Shown: positions 9,971 through 19,750 of the stretch, piece by piece
Position numbering within the stretch: the first letter of the stretch is position 1
How the letters are laid out: each line of letters begins with the position of its first letter
Source of the DNA: Sphingomonas jaspsi DSM 18422
GTDB lineage: Bacteria > Pseudomonadota > Alphaproteobacteria > Sphingomonadales > Sphingomonadaceae
Assembly: GCF_000585415.1 (NCBI RefSeq)
Contig: NZ_KK073876.1
Span: 1,051,810 to 1,115,809 of the forward strand
Direction of reading: 5' to 3'
DNA: 64,000 bases
The notes under the pieces: generated by a model
The model's input: the letters and a program-made list of their open reading frames with translations, nothing else
Databases searched by the model: none
What the model was told of the DNA's origin: nothing
Program-made: the position numbers and the translations under genes

Positions 9971-11326
9971 ATGAACCAGGGGAATTTCTCGGTCGTGATC
10001 CTTGCCGCGGGGCAGGGCACGCGCATGCGCTCCGACACGCACAAGGTGCTTCACCCGATCGCGGGCAAGCCGATGCTGATGCATCTGCTCGATACGGTGG
10101 AATCGCTCGGTGTCGAACGGCGCGTGGTGGTCGTCGGCAAGGGCCGCGAGCAGATCGAAAAGGCGCTGGAAGGCCATGACGTCGCGACCGCGGTGCAGGC
10201 AGAGCAGAAGGGCACCGGCCACGCCGTCGCCATGGCGGCCGACGCGCTGGCCGGGTTCGAAGGGGCGGTGGTGGTGCTGTTCGGCGACGTGCCGTTCGTC
10301 CAGCCCGACACGATTGCGGCGATGATCGAGCGCCTCAACGCCGCGGACGATCCCGGCGTGGTCGTGCTGGCCAGCGAACCGGCCGACGGCAAGGCCTATG
10401 GCCGCGTCATCCTGGAAAGCGGCGACCGCATCGCCAAGATGGTCGAATATAAGGATGCTAACGAGGAAGAGCGCGCCTGCAAGCTGACCAATTCGGGCAT
10501 GCTGGCGGCGAAGGCGTCCGACCTGTTCGGCTGGCTGACCCGCGTCGGCAATGCCAATGCGGCGGGCGAATATTACTTGCCCGACGTAGTGATGATCGCC
10601 AAGGCCGATGGCCGCAACCCGGTCGCGATCGTCGGCGACGAATATGAAACCACCGGCGTCAACAGCCGCGCCGAACTCGCCCACCTCGAACTGGAATGGC
10701 AGCGGCGGCGGCGCGAGGAAGCGCTCGACGGCGGCGCGACGCTGATCGACCCGGAAAGCGTCTGGTTTTCCGCCGACACAAAGCTCGGGCGCGATTGCAC
10801 CATCGAACCCCATGTCGTGTTCGGCCCCGGCGTCGAGATCGCCGACGGTGCGGTGATCCGCGCGTTCAGCCACATCGAAGGCGCCAAGATCGCCACCGGC
10901 TGCGAAGTCGGTCCCTTCGCCCGCCTCCGCCCCGGCGCGGTGATGGAGCGCGGCTCCAAGATCGGCAATTTCGTCGAGATGAAGAAGGCGGTGCTCGGCG
11001 AAGGCGCCAAGGCCAACCACTTGACCTACCTGGGCGACGCCGACGTGGGCGCCAAGGCCAACATCGGCGCGGGCACCATCACCTGCAATTACGATGGCTT
11101 CTTCAAATATAAAACGACGGTCGGCGCGGGGGCCTTCATCGGCTCCAACAGTGCACTGGTCGCGCCGGTCCGCATCGGCGATGGCGCGATCGTCGGCGCG
11201 GGCAGCGTCATCACCAAGGACATCGAAGCCGACGAACTCGCCGTCGCGCGCGGCGAACAACGCGGCATGAAGGGCTGGGCCCACCGCTTCCGCGTGACGC
11301 AAATGAAGAAGAAGGAAGACAAATAG
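9971..11326 (+). CDS. glmU: Bifunctional GlmU: N-acetylglucosamine-1-P uridyltransferase / glucosamine-1-P acetyltransferase
   Basis: 451 residues, full length. The N-terminal pyrophosphorylase domain carries LAAGQGTRMRS (about 11-21) and makes UDP-GlcNAc. The C-terminal left-handed beta-helix (about 250-451, hexapeptide repeats such as IGAGTITCNYDG) acetylates GlcN-1-P with acetyl-CoA. The product feeds peptidoglycan and lipopolysaccharide. glmS starts one base after the stop, so the two make an operon supplying consecutive steps. Confidence 0.98.
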   Translation: MNQGNFSVVILAAGQGTRMRSDTHKVLHPIAGKPMLMHLLDTVESLGVERRVVVVGKGREQIEKALEGHDVATAVQAEQKGTGHAVAMAADALAGFEGAVVVLFGDVPFVQPDTIAAMIERLNAADDPGVVVLASEPADGKAYGRVILESGDRIAKMVEYKDANEEERACKLTNSGMLAAKASDLFGWLTRVGNANAAGEYYLPDVVMIAKADGRNPVAIVGDEYETTGVNSRAELAHLELEWQRRRREEALDGGATLIDPESVWFSADTKLGRDCTIEPHVVFGPGVEIADGAVIRAFSHIEGAKIATGCEVGPFARLRPGAVMERGSKIGNFVEMKKAVLGEGAKANHLTYLGDADVGAKANIGAGTITCNYDGFFKYKTTVGAGAFIGSNSALVAPVRIGDGAIVGAGSVITKDIEADELAVARGEQRGMKGWAHRFRVTQMKKKEDK

Positions 11327-11327
11327 A

Positions 11328-13151
<1,824 letters not shown>

Positions 13152-14051
13152 TCAGCCGTCGAGGTTGAGCGCCGAGGCCTTGGTTCGCAACCGCTCGTAC
13201 AGGAAATCGATCACCGTCCTCACCTTCGCGCTGCGCTTCACCCGGTCGTGGGTCAGCAGCCACAGGTCGCGGCGATTATCCTTCATCGGCGGCAAAATGC
13301 GCATCAGCGACGGGTCACCCTCGGCGACGATGGAGGGCAGGACGCCGATGCCGAATCCGGAGCGGATGCTGGTCAATAGGCCGGTCGACGTCGCCTGGTG
13401 GATCGCCACACTGTCTTCGAGGTCATAGCGCTGCAGGAACGCCTGGTAATGGCGCCACAGGCTGCCGCCGCCGCCGCCGACGATGGCATGGCGGCGCAAC
13501 TCGTCCTTGTTGCGCGGCACCCCATGGCGATCGGCGTAGGTCTTGCTGCAATAGAGCGTCCAGTCGTCGCGGCAGATGCGCCGCCCGACCACGCCAGCCG
13601 GTGCTTCGGACGATGTCGCGCGCAGTGCGATGTCGGCCTCACCCGCGCCAAGATCGCGAAGCGCGCGATTGGCGTCGATCTGGATGACGATGTCCGGGTG
13701 CAACTCGTGAAGCTCGGCGAAGAGGGCGGACAACAGGCCGTCGGCATAGACGTCCTCGGTCGTGACCCGCACCGCCCCGCCAGCGTCCCGCGCCTCGGCC
13801 GCGGCGGACTGTTCGAAAGCCCGGGCCGTTTCCGCAACGGTTCGCGCTTGGTCGATCAACATCGCGCCGGCGGGGGTGATTTCATAGCCGCTCTGCCGCC
13901 GATCGAAGAGCGCAAGGCCCAGCGCCTCTTCCAGCGCAGCGATGCGGCGGGCAACGGTGGTTTGGCTGACGCGGAGCGCCTTGCCGGCCGCCAGCGTGCT
14001 GCCGCCATCGGCAACGGCGAGGAAGTAGCGCAGGTCGTTCCAGTCAAGCAT
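13152..14051 (-). CDS. LysR-family transcriptional regulator
   Basis: 299 residues. The N-terminal winged helix-turn-helix (MLDWNDLRYFLAVADGG, then VSQTTVARRIAALEEALG) is typical of LysR, with a C-terminal periplasmic-binding-like effector domain from about residue 90. Divergent to urcA across a 150-base gap holding a perfect 18-bp inverted repeat (14087-14104) with the LysR T-N11-A pattern. That suggests autoregulation and control of urcA. Effector unknown. Confidence 0.9.
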   Translation of the reverse strand: MLDWNDLRYFLAVADGGSTLAAGKALRVSQTTVARRIAALEEALGLALFDRRQSGYEITPAGAMLIDQARTVAETARAFEQSAAAEARDAGGAVRVTTEDVYADGLLSALFAELHELHPDIVIQIDANRALRDLGAGEADIALRATSSEAPAGVVGRRICRDDWTLYCSKTYADRHGVPRNKDELRRHAIVGGGGGSLWRHYQAFLQRYDLEDSVAIHQATSTGLLTSIRSGFGIGVLPSIVAEGDPSLMRILPPMKDNRRDLWLLTHDRVKRSAKVRTVIDFLYERLRTKASALNLDG

Positions 14052-14086
14052 CGGCCGAACCTATAGCTGCGGCGGTGGAAGGCTCA

Positions 14087-14104
14087 TTCTGCAATCTTGC
14101 AGAA
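14087..14104. promoter_or_regulatory. Inverted-repeat operator, probably for the LysR protein
   Basis: TTCTGCAA-TC-TTGCAGAA, perfect 8-base arms around a 2-base centre, between the divergent LysR and urcA genes and about 36 bases from the LysR start. Assignment to this LysR is inferred from position. Confidence 0.6.
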
Positions 14105-14201
14105 CCTTACCACAAACTCGTTGCTGTTCGAAACCGAATTACGCGCATAGATGGACAGTCGTTTCCGGCGATCGGGCCGGACCCGAAAAAGGGGAAACGA
14201 C

Positions 14202-14501
14202 ATGTTGAAGACCATCCTCATCAGCCTGGCGCTTGCCGCTGTTCCTGCCTTGGCAGCGGCGGAGCCGGTCACCGAAGCGCGCACCGTCAAGGTCGCCGAC
14301 CTCGACCTCAGCAGCACCAACGGCAAGGCCGCGCTCGGCCAGCGGATTATCGACGCCTGCGGTGAGGCCGCCGAAGTCGACCTTGCCGGTCGCAACGCGG
14401 TCCGCGCCTGCCGTGCCGACGCCCATGCGAAGGTCGCCGCGCAGGAACAACTGCGCCTCGCCCGCCGCGCGGGGACGCCCATCGCGAGCGGTCAGCAGTG
14501 A
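14202..14501 (+). CDS. UrcA-family small exported protein
   Basis: 99 residues with a signal peptide (MLKTILISLALAAVPALAAA). The mature part has the UrcA pattern: VKVADLDLSSTNGKAALGQRI, then cysteines in DACGE and RACRADA. UrcA proteins are periplasmic, common in sphingomonads, and of unknown function. The ATG at 14202 has AAGGGGA upstream. Divergent from a LysR regulator. The GFA-gene promoter overlaps its stop codon. Confidence 0.8.
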   Translation: MLKTILISLALAAVPALAAAEPVTEARTVKVADLDLSSTNGKAALGQRIIDACGEAAEVDLAGRNAVRACRADAHAKVAAQEQLRLARRAGTPIASGQQ

Positions 14502-14526
14502 CGCGATCATCTCGACCCGCTAGCAT
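14498..14526 (+). promoter_or_regulatory. Probable housekeeping promoter of the GFA-family gene
   Basis: GTGACGC-N14-GCTAGCAT matches six of seven -35 positions and the GCTANAWC -10 well. It overlaps the urcA stop and lies 24 bases before the next ATG. Confidence 0.5.
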
Positions 14527-14549
14527 CGCCGCCATTCAAGGAGGCGGCG

Positions 14550-14936
14550 ATGCTGGTGGTTCGGGGCGGATGTCATTGCAAGGCGGTGCGGTTCACCGCG
14601 AAATTGCCCGACCCGCCGGTGCCCGCGCTCGACTGCAACTGCTCGATCTGCGCGGCGACCGGCTTCCTCCACATCATCGTCCCGCATGAGGATTTCACGC
14701 TGGAAAGCGGTGAATCGGCGCTGACCCACTATCGCTTCGGCACGGGGGCGGCCGACCATCTCTTCTGCAAGATCTGCGGCATCAAGAGCTTCTACCAGCC
14801 GCGCAGCCATCCCGACGCGTGGAGCGTCAACGCCAATGCGCTGGATGAGCCGGTCGACCTTTCGATCGAACAGTTCGACGGAAAAAACTGGGAGCGGGCG
14901 AAGGCCAATCTCGACGGCGCGAACGGGGCCGACTAG
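14550..14936 (+). CDS. GFA/CENP-V-fold zinc protein
   Basis: 128 residues. The zinc ligands of the glutathione-dependent formaldehyde-activating (Gfa/CENP-V) family are all visible: GCHCKAVRF near the start, then CNCSIC and FCKICGIKSFY. These Mss4-like folds bind one or two zincs. A few members activate formaldehyde with glutathione, most are uncharacterised. GGAGG sits six bases before the ATG. alr starts nine bases downstream, so the two are probably cotranscribed. Confidence 0.88.
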   Translation: MLVVRGGCHCKAVRFTAKLPDPPVPALDCNCSICAATGFLHIIVPHEDFTLESGESALTHYRFGTGAADHLFCKICGIKSFYQPRSHPDAWSVNANALDEPVDLSIEQFDGKNWERAKANLDGANGAD

Positions 14937-14945
14937 GGCAGGGGC

Positions 14946-15977
14946 GTGACTCATCGCGCGCTCCGCCTCCGCCTCGATACCGACGCTCTCCAGTCCAACT
15001 GGCGCTGGCTCGACCGCGTCAGCGGCTCGCGCGCGGGCGCGGCGGTCAAGGCGGACGGCTACGGCCTTGGCGCGGTCGAGGTGACGACACGCCTGTCCGG
15101 CGTGGGTTGCCGCAACTTTTTCGTGTCGACCTGGGCCGAGGCCGAAGCGCTGGGCAAGCTGCCCGAGGGCGTGTCGCTCGCCGTCCTCCACGGCGTCGGC
15201 CCCGACGATGCCGATGCGGCGCTGTCCGGCATCGCGCGGCCCGTGCTCAACACGCCGCAGCAAGTCGCGCGCTGGAAGGAAATCGCGCCGGGGAAAGCCT
15301 GCGACGTGATGGTCGACACCGGCATGAACCGCCTCGGCATTCGCACCGACGAGCTGGAGGTGCTGGACAGCCTGGCGATCGATACGCTGATGAGCCACCT
15401 TGCGTCGGCGGACGAAGACAGCGCGCTCAACCGGATCCAGCTCGACCGGTTTCGCGGCGTGAAGGCTGCGGTGGCGGCCAAGCGCTACAGCCTCGCCAAC
15501 AGCGCGGGTATCTGCCTTGGCCCCGACTACGGCTTCGACTTGGTACGCCCCGGCCTCGCGCTCTATGGTGGGCTGCCGCGCGAGGAAGCGTGGGGACATA
15601 TAAGGCAAGTCGCGACGCCCGAGGCCGAGGTGATCCAGCGCCGCACCGTCAGGGCGGGCGAGAGCATCGGCTATGGCGCGACCTGGGTCGCAGACGCCGA
15701 CACCGAAGCGGCGATCCTCAATGTGGGCTATGCCGACGGCTACCTGCGCTGCTTCGCGGGCAAGGGGGCGGCGATCGTCGACGGCCAGCGCCTGCCGCTG
15801 ATCGGGCGGGTCAGCATGGACCTTGTCGCGATCGATTGTTCGGCCGCGCCGGACTTGGCGGAAGGCGATTGGGCGGCTCTCGAATACAGCCTGCCCGAAG
15901 CGGCGGACGCGTCGGGCCTGTCGCAATATGAGTTGCTGACCGGCCTCAGCGATCGCTTCGAGCGGCTTTGGTCTTAG
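14946..15977 (+). CDS. alr: Alanine racemase
   Basis: 343 residues from a GTG start. Pyridoxal-phosphate lysine is Lys35 in AAVKADGYGLG, and the catalytic tyrosine is in SIGYGATW. RPGLALYGG and GRVSMDLVAID are family landmarks. It makes D-alanine for peptidoglycan. The 3' end overlaps the convergent nth gene by 32 bases, so both stop codons lie inside the other gene and no terminator fits between. Confidence 0.95.
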   Translation: MTHRALRLRLDTDALQSNWRWLDRVSGSRAGAAVKADGYGLGAVEVTTRLSGVGCRNFFVSTWAEAEALGKLPEGVSLAVLHGVGPDDADAALSGIARPVLNTPQQVARWKEIAPGKACDVMVDTGMNRLGIRTDELEVLDSLAIDTLMSHLASADEDSALNRIQLDRFRGVKAAVAAKRYSLANSAGICLGPDYGFDLVRPGLALYGGLPREEAWGHIRQVATPEAEVIQRRTVRAGESIGYGATWVADADTEAAILNVGYADGYLRCFAGKGAAIVDGQRLPLIGRVSMDLVAIDCSAAPDLAEGDWAALEYSLPEAADASGLSQYELLTGLSDRFERLWS

Positions 15978-16611
15978 GCTCAGGCGTTTTCGGCTTGTAG
16001 GCGCAAAGGTCCGCGACCGGGCAGCGCCAGCACTCGGGCGTCCGCGCCTTGCAGATGTATCGGCCGTGCAGGATCAGCCAGTGATGCGCGCCCAGGCGGA
16101 AGGGCTGCGGCACCACTTTCTCCAGCTTCAGCTCGACCGCCAGCGGCGTCTTGCCCTTGGCCAGCCCGGTGCGGTTGCCGACGCGGAAGACGTGGGTGTC
16201 GACCGCGAAGGTTTCCTGCCCGAATGCGCAGTTGAGCACGACGTTGGCGGTCTTGCGCCCGACCCCCGGAAGCCGTTCGAGCGCGTCGCGGTCTTGCGGC
16301 ACTTCGCCGCCAAACTCGTCGACCAGTATCTGCGCGGCAGCGATGACGTTCTTGGCCTTGGTGTTGAACAGGCCAATCGTCTTGATGTGCTCTTTCAGGC
16401 CGTCTTCACCCAGAGCGAGCATCTGCCGCGGCGTCTTTACCGTCGCGAACAGCGCCCGCGTCGCCTTGTTGACGCCCACGTCGGTCGATTGCGCCGAAAG
16501 GGCGACCGCGACCACGAGCTGGTATGGGTTGCCGAATTCAAGTTCGGTCTCTGGCGACGGATTGGCCTCCGCCAGCCGTCGGAAGAATTCGAAAATATCT
16601 TCCTTCTTCAT
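15946..16611 (-). CDS. nth: Endonuclease III
   Basis: 221 residues. Helix-hairpin-helix LPGVGRKTANVVL with catalytic Lys120, Asp138 in VDTHV, and the iron-sulphur ligands Cys-x6-Cys-x2-Cys-x5-Cys (CKARTPECWRCPVADLC). It removes oxidised pyrimidines and nicks AP sites. The ATG overlaps the dapB stop (ATGA), so the two are coupled, a pairing of convenience rather than pathway. Confidence 0.97.
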   Translation of the reverse strand: MKKEDIFEFFRRLAEANPSPETELEFGNPYQLVVAVALSAQSTDVGVNKATRALFATVKTPRQMLALGEDGLKEHIKTIGLFNTKAKNVIAAAQILVDEFGGEVPQDRDALERLPGVGRKTANVVLNCAFGQETFAVDTHVFRVGNRTGLAKGKTPLAVELKLEKVVPQPFRLGAHHWLILHGRYICKARTPECWRCPVADLCAYKPKTPEPKTKAARSDR

Positions 16612-17321
16612 GCCGCGTCGATGACGTCCCGCATCGAATACAGCCCGGCCGGCTTGCCGACGAGGAAGCGCGCGGCGGCCAGCGCGCCCTTGGCGAAGAT
16701 ACTGCGGTTTTCGGCGCGGTGGGAGAGGATCAGCCGCTCGTCGGGGCCGAGGAACATCACGTCATGGTCGCCCGCCACCGTGCCGCCGCGGATCGCGGCG
16801 TAGCCGATGCTGCCGGCCTCGCGCGTGAGGCCGGTGCCGCAGCGGCCGAGCTCTTCCTCCGCATCGAAGCCGCGCCCGCGCTCGACCGCCAGGCCGAGGT
16901 GCAGTGCCGTGCCCGACGGCGCGTCGGCTTTCTTCTTGTGGTGCGCTTCGACGATCTCGATGTCCCACGCATCGGGGCCCAAGACGCGCGCAGCCCGTTC
17001 GACTAGGTCGGTCAGCAGCGCGACGCCCAGCGACGTGTTGGCTGCCTTGAGCATCGGCACCGTCCGTGCTGCATCGGCGATCAGGCTGTCGTGGCCCTCG
17101 TCGAGGCTGGTGGTCCCGACCAGCAGCGGGATGCCGCCGCTGATCGCCCGGTCGAGGCTGCCGCGAAGGCCGTCGGGCGCGGAAAAGTCGATCAGGACGT
17201 CGCCGCGATCCTGGTCCCATTCGAATCCCGCGTCGGCGTCGATCGCATCGCGGATCGCGCGGCCCATGCGGCCCTCGGGTGCGTAAAGGCTGATGCGGAT
17301 GGGGTCGTCGGTGCTGCGCAT
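16608..17321 (-). CDS. dapB: 4-hydroxy-tetrahydrodipicolinate reductase
   Basis: 237 residues. Reduces dihydrodipicolinate with NAD(P)H on the way to diaminopimelate and lysine. Seen: the nucleotide-binding region (APEGRMGRAI, a variant of GxxGRMG), the catalytic stretch EIVEAHHKKKADAPSGTAL, and the C-terminal FAKGALAAARFLVGKPAGLYSM. The ATG at 17321 is chosen because the reductase homology begins right there; an upstream in-frame extension of 25 codons has no similarity. Coupled to nth downstream. Confidence 0.95.
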   Translation of the reverse strand: MRSTDDPIRISLYAPEGRMGRAIRDAIDADAGFEWDQDRGDVLIDFSAPDGLRGSLDRAISGGIPLLVGTTSLDEGHDSLIADAARTVPMLKAANTSLGVALLTDLVERAARVLGPDAWDIEIVEAHHKKKADAPSGTALHLGLAVERGRGFDAEEELGRCGTGLTREAGSIGYAAIRGGTVAGDHDVMFLGPDERLILSHRAENRSIFAKGALAAARFLVGKPAGLYSMRDVIDAA

Positions 17322-17402
17322 GGTGCGGTGATGGCCCAGTGGGGCCGAAGTCGCAACTAGGTTGGCGGTACGGCCCGTCCGGCAACGGGCCGTCACCCAC
17401 CA

Positions 17403-17843
17403 TTATCGGGTGAAGATCAGTTCCCGAAGCATCGAGGTGCCGCCGATGTGGCGATACTTGGCCCTTACGCCGCTTTCGGCGTCGCGGCGGCGGCTGTCCT
17501 TTTGCATGTAGGCGTCGAATTCCTTTTCGCGCGCCTTGGACTCGGCGGCCGTCGGGACGCGGTCATAGACGACGACCAGATAAAGGTCGGGTTCGTTGGC
17601 GCGCTTGTAGCTGTTTTCGAAGACGTGATAGCCCTTGATCCAGCCCTTCGACTTGGCAAATTCCTGGTTGGGCTTCCACTGCGAAGCAAGGAAGTCGGCA
17701 TATTCGGCACCATGCCCGTCATCGACGGTAACTTCGGTCACATCCCAATAATCGCCGGGATCAAGCGGAATGGCCTGGCCGAAACCAGGCGCCGCAAACG
17801 CCAGCGCAACGCCGCCAAGGGCGGCGAGGATCGTCTTCTTCAT
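17403..17843 (-). CDS. Exported protein of unknown function
   Basis: 146 residues with a signal peptide (MKKTILAALGGVALAFAAPGFGQA). The mature part is charged, without cysteines, and contains WDVTEVTVDDGHGAEYADFL, suggestive of a ferredoxin-like/NIPSNAP-type small fold, though I cannot assign it. The Shine-Dalgarno AGGGAG lies seven bases before the ATG at 17843 and only one base before another ATG at 17849, so the inner one is chosen. A small GC hairpin (CAGGCC/GGCCTG, 17923-17938) and a near-CtrA box (17960-17973) lie upstream. Confidence 0.7.
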   Translation of the reverse strand: MKKTILAALGGVALAFAAPGFGQAIPLDPGDYWDVTEVTVDDGHGAEYADFLASQWKPNQEFAKSKGWIKGYHVFENSYKRANEPDLYLVVVYDRVPTAAESKAREKEFDAYMQKDSRRRDAESGVRAKYRHIGGTSMLRELIFTR

Positions 17844-18003
17844 GGTCATGCTCCCTCTGTCCGCACCACCGAGTTGGTGCGGCCCCATCGGGGAACGGCG
17901 TCATAATAACCCCCGAACGCAACAGGCCCGGTGGCCTGGCGTCGTTCCATTTGGGGCATTAACCCAAATTAAACGGAAAGTCGAATCGTTGGCGGTTTTC
18001 CGC

Positions 18004-18399
18004 CTATTCCGGAAGGAAGCGCTTGGCGACATCCATCGCCAGCCGTGCCGGCCGCTTGCTGACGGCGTCGAGGCAGCACCAGGTCGACTTCACTTCGGCG
18101 AGCACGGTCTCGCCGCGCTTGATGACGGTGGTGAACATCGCCTTGGCGCCGGCCACGCGTTCGGCCACCACGTCGGCGACGACGACATCGTCGAGGAAGG
18201 TCGGGCGGCGATATTTGATTTCATGCGCCAGCGCGATCCACAGGTGACGGGCGACGGCTTCCGGCGGGGCGACGGTTTCCCAGAACTTGACCACCGCGTC
18301 CTGAACCCATTTCAGGTACACGCTGTTGTTGACATGACCCATGTGGTCGATGTCGTCGGGCCTGATGCCGACCGGATAGTGGAACGCTTCACCCGCCAT
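18004..18399 (-). CDS. Acyl-CoA thioesterase, 4HBT hotdog family
   Basis: 131 residues. The hotdog active-site helix motif DDIDHMGHVNNSVYLKW places it with YbgC/FadM-type acyl-CoA thioesterases; Asp in DHMGHVNN is the usual catalytic residue. Substrate cannot be told. No Shine-Dalgarno precedes the ATG at 18399 or the GTG at 18405; a promoter whose -10 ends at 18406 would start the transcript at about the ATG, implying a leaderless mRNA. Confidence 0.88.
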   Translation of the reverse strand: MAGEAFHYPVGIRPDDIDHMGHVNNSVYLKWVQDAVVKFWETVAPPEAVARHLWIALAHEIKYRRPTFLDDVVVADVVAERVAGAKAMFTTVIKRGETVLAEVKSTWCCLDAVSKRPARLAMDVAKRFLPE

Positions 18400-18405
18400 G
18401 ATCAC

Positions 18406-18433
18406 AAGATGGCATAACTGACAAAAGTGTCAA
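18406..18433 (-). promoter_or_regulatory. Probable promoter of the thioesterase gene
   Basis: Minus strand TTGACA, 16 bases, CATCTT. The -35 is a perfect sigma-70 hexamer and overlaps a small dyad (TGACA-AAAG-TGTCA, 18419-18432). The predicted start of transcription coincides with the ATG. Confidence 0.45.
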
Positions 18434-18441
18434 TGGGATGA

Positions 18442-18466
18442 CGGGCCGATCCGAAAGACCGGCCCG
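18442..18466 (-). terminator. Hairpin terminator of the 83-residue gene
   Basis: CGGGCCGGTC-TTTCG-GATCGGCCCG on the minus strand, 10 bp with one G-U pair (a mismatch on the plus strand, so it works for minus-strand RNA). No T run follows. Confidence 0.45.
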
Positions 18467-18475
18467 CCGAGGCGA

Positions 18476-18727
18476 TCAGCCGCGAGTCCGGCGCTTGCGA
18501 AATTCGACCTTGGTGTCGCCGACGTAGCCGGTAACCTTGCCGTCGGGCGACACGACGAACTCGAAGCGTTCGCCGTCGCTCAGCCGCTCGCCATAAAGGC
18601 GGCGCGTGCCGTCGGGCGCGGTGGCGCTGGCATAGCTGACCTTCTGGCCGTCGAAGTCGATGACGCGCGCCGGCAGGTTGGTGGTGGGGGTGGCGACGGT
18701 GGCGGCGGCCACGAACGCGAGCAACAT
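18476..18727 (-). CDS. Small exported protein of unknown function
   Basis: 83 residues. A short signal-like N-terminus (MLLAFVAAATVATPTT) precedes a 60-residue beta-rich region with repeating YGERLSDGERFEFVV/YVGDTKVEF. Start: AGGGAG is seven bases before ATG 18727; another ATG at 18733 is too close. The same AGGGAG-N-ATGACCATG start arrangement occurs at 17843. A 6-bp hairpin (GCCGGC/GCCGGC, 18750-18766) lies in the leader. Family not recognised. Confidence 0.6.
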   Translation of the reverse strand: MLLAFVAAATVATPTTNLPARVIDFDGQKVSYASATAPDGTRRLYGERLSDGERFEFVVSPDGKVTGYVGDTKVEFRKRRTRG

Positions 18728-18806
18728 GGTCATTCTCCCTTTCTAACTGGCCGGCTTCGTGCCGGCGGACAGGAGCGACGTTTCAAGGACCGTGCCAAAT
18801 TAGCCT

Positions 18807-18834
18807 TTTCTAGCTGTCTCAGTGATTTAGTAAA
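18807..18834 (-). promoter_or_regulatory. Possible promoter of the 83-residue gene
   Basis: Minus strand TTTACTA-N13-GCTAGAAA. The -10 matches seven of eight GCTANAWC positions. It would give a leader of about 75 bases. Confidence 0.4.
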
Positions 18835-18882
18835 GCAACACGGTCGGCTTGATCGGTCGGACTTGGCAAACCGCCCCAAATC

Positions 18883-19605
18883 ATGGCTGATATGCCCATG
18901 CGAAATATCGTCATCCTGACCGGCGCGGGGATCAGTGCCGAAAGCGGCCTTGCCACCTTCCGGGCATCCGACGGACTGTGGGAGGATCACCGGGTCGAGG
19001 ATGTGGCGACGCCAGAAGCCTATGCGCGCGATCCGGCGCTGGTGCACCGTTTCTATGACGCGCGGCGCGCGCGGTTGCACGAGGTCGAGCCCAATGCAGC
19101 GCATCTCGCGCTGGCCCGGCTGGACGCGGAATGGCCGGGCGAATTGCTGATCGTCACCCAGAATGTCGACGACCTGCACGAGCGGGCGGGGGCGAAGCGG
19201 CTGCTCCACATGCATGGCGAGCTCAACAGCGGCTGGTGCCTCGCCTGCGACGGCCGCTTCGCCTGGGTCGGGCCGATGGGCGAGGAGGCCGAGTGCAAGG
19301 TCTGCGCCGCCCATGGCATGGTCCGCCCCGATATCGTCTGGTTCGGCGAGATGCCCTACGACATGGACCGCATCGACGAGGCGCTGATGAACGCCGACCT
19401 GTTCGTGTCGATCGGCACGTCAGGCGCAGTCTACCCCGCGGCGGGCTTCGTCCAGACCGCCAAGTATCGCGGCGCGCAGACGCTGGAAATCAACCTCGAA
19501 CCCAGCCAGGGCAGCATCTTCTTCGGCGAGCGGCGCTACGGGCCGGCGGGTTTAGAGGTGCCGAAGTGGGTCGATGAGATGTTGGCGGGCGCCGACGCGG
19601 AGTAA
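18883..19605 (+). CDS. cobB: NAD-dependent protein deacylase (sirtuin)
   Basis: 240 residues. GAGISAESGLATFR binds NAD, TQNVDDLHERAG and the catalytic His in LHMHGEL follow, and the zinc ligands are CLAC and CKVC. Tyr58 and Arg61 (FYDARRARL) are the Y-x-x-R pair that marks class III (SIRT5/E. coli CobB) enzymes, so removal of succinyl as well as acetyl groups is expected. Acetyl-CoA synthetase is a classical target and is encoded in the same window. No Shine-Dalgarno precedes the chosen ATG; ATGs at 18892 and 18898 are alternatives. Confidence 0.95.
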   Translation: MADMPMRNIVILTGAGISAESGLATFRASDGLWEDHRVEDVATPEAYARDPALVHRFYDARRARLHEVEPNAAHLALARLDAEWPGELLIVTQNVDDLHERAGAKRLLHMHGELNSGWCLACDGRFAWVGPMGEEAECKVCAAHGMVRPDIVWFGEMPYDMDRIDEALMNADLFVSIGTSGAVYPAAGFVQTAKYRGAQTLEINLEPSQGSIFFGERRYGPAGLEVPKWVDEMLAGADAE

Positions 19606-19608
19606 ATC

Positions 19609-19653
19609 AGCAGCCGTTCCGACATGCTGGGGGCATGTCGGCATGCGGCTGCT
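19609..19653. terminator. Long imperfect palindrome between convergent sirtuin and era genes
   Basis: AGCAGCCG pairs with CGGCTGCT and, inside, CCGACATGC pairs with GCATGTCGG around TGGGG. Seventeen paired bases in a 45-base element only four bases after the sirtuin stop. It may be the terminator although no T run follows; a repeat element is the alternative. Confidence 0.5.
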
Positions 19654-19750
19654 CGTCGATCCGGCTCGCTGGCGCGACCGGTCGGCCGGCGGGTGACCTC
19701 TCTCCGCGCTGCTCAGGCGGCGCGATGCGCCGGCTTCGCTACGCTCGGGG

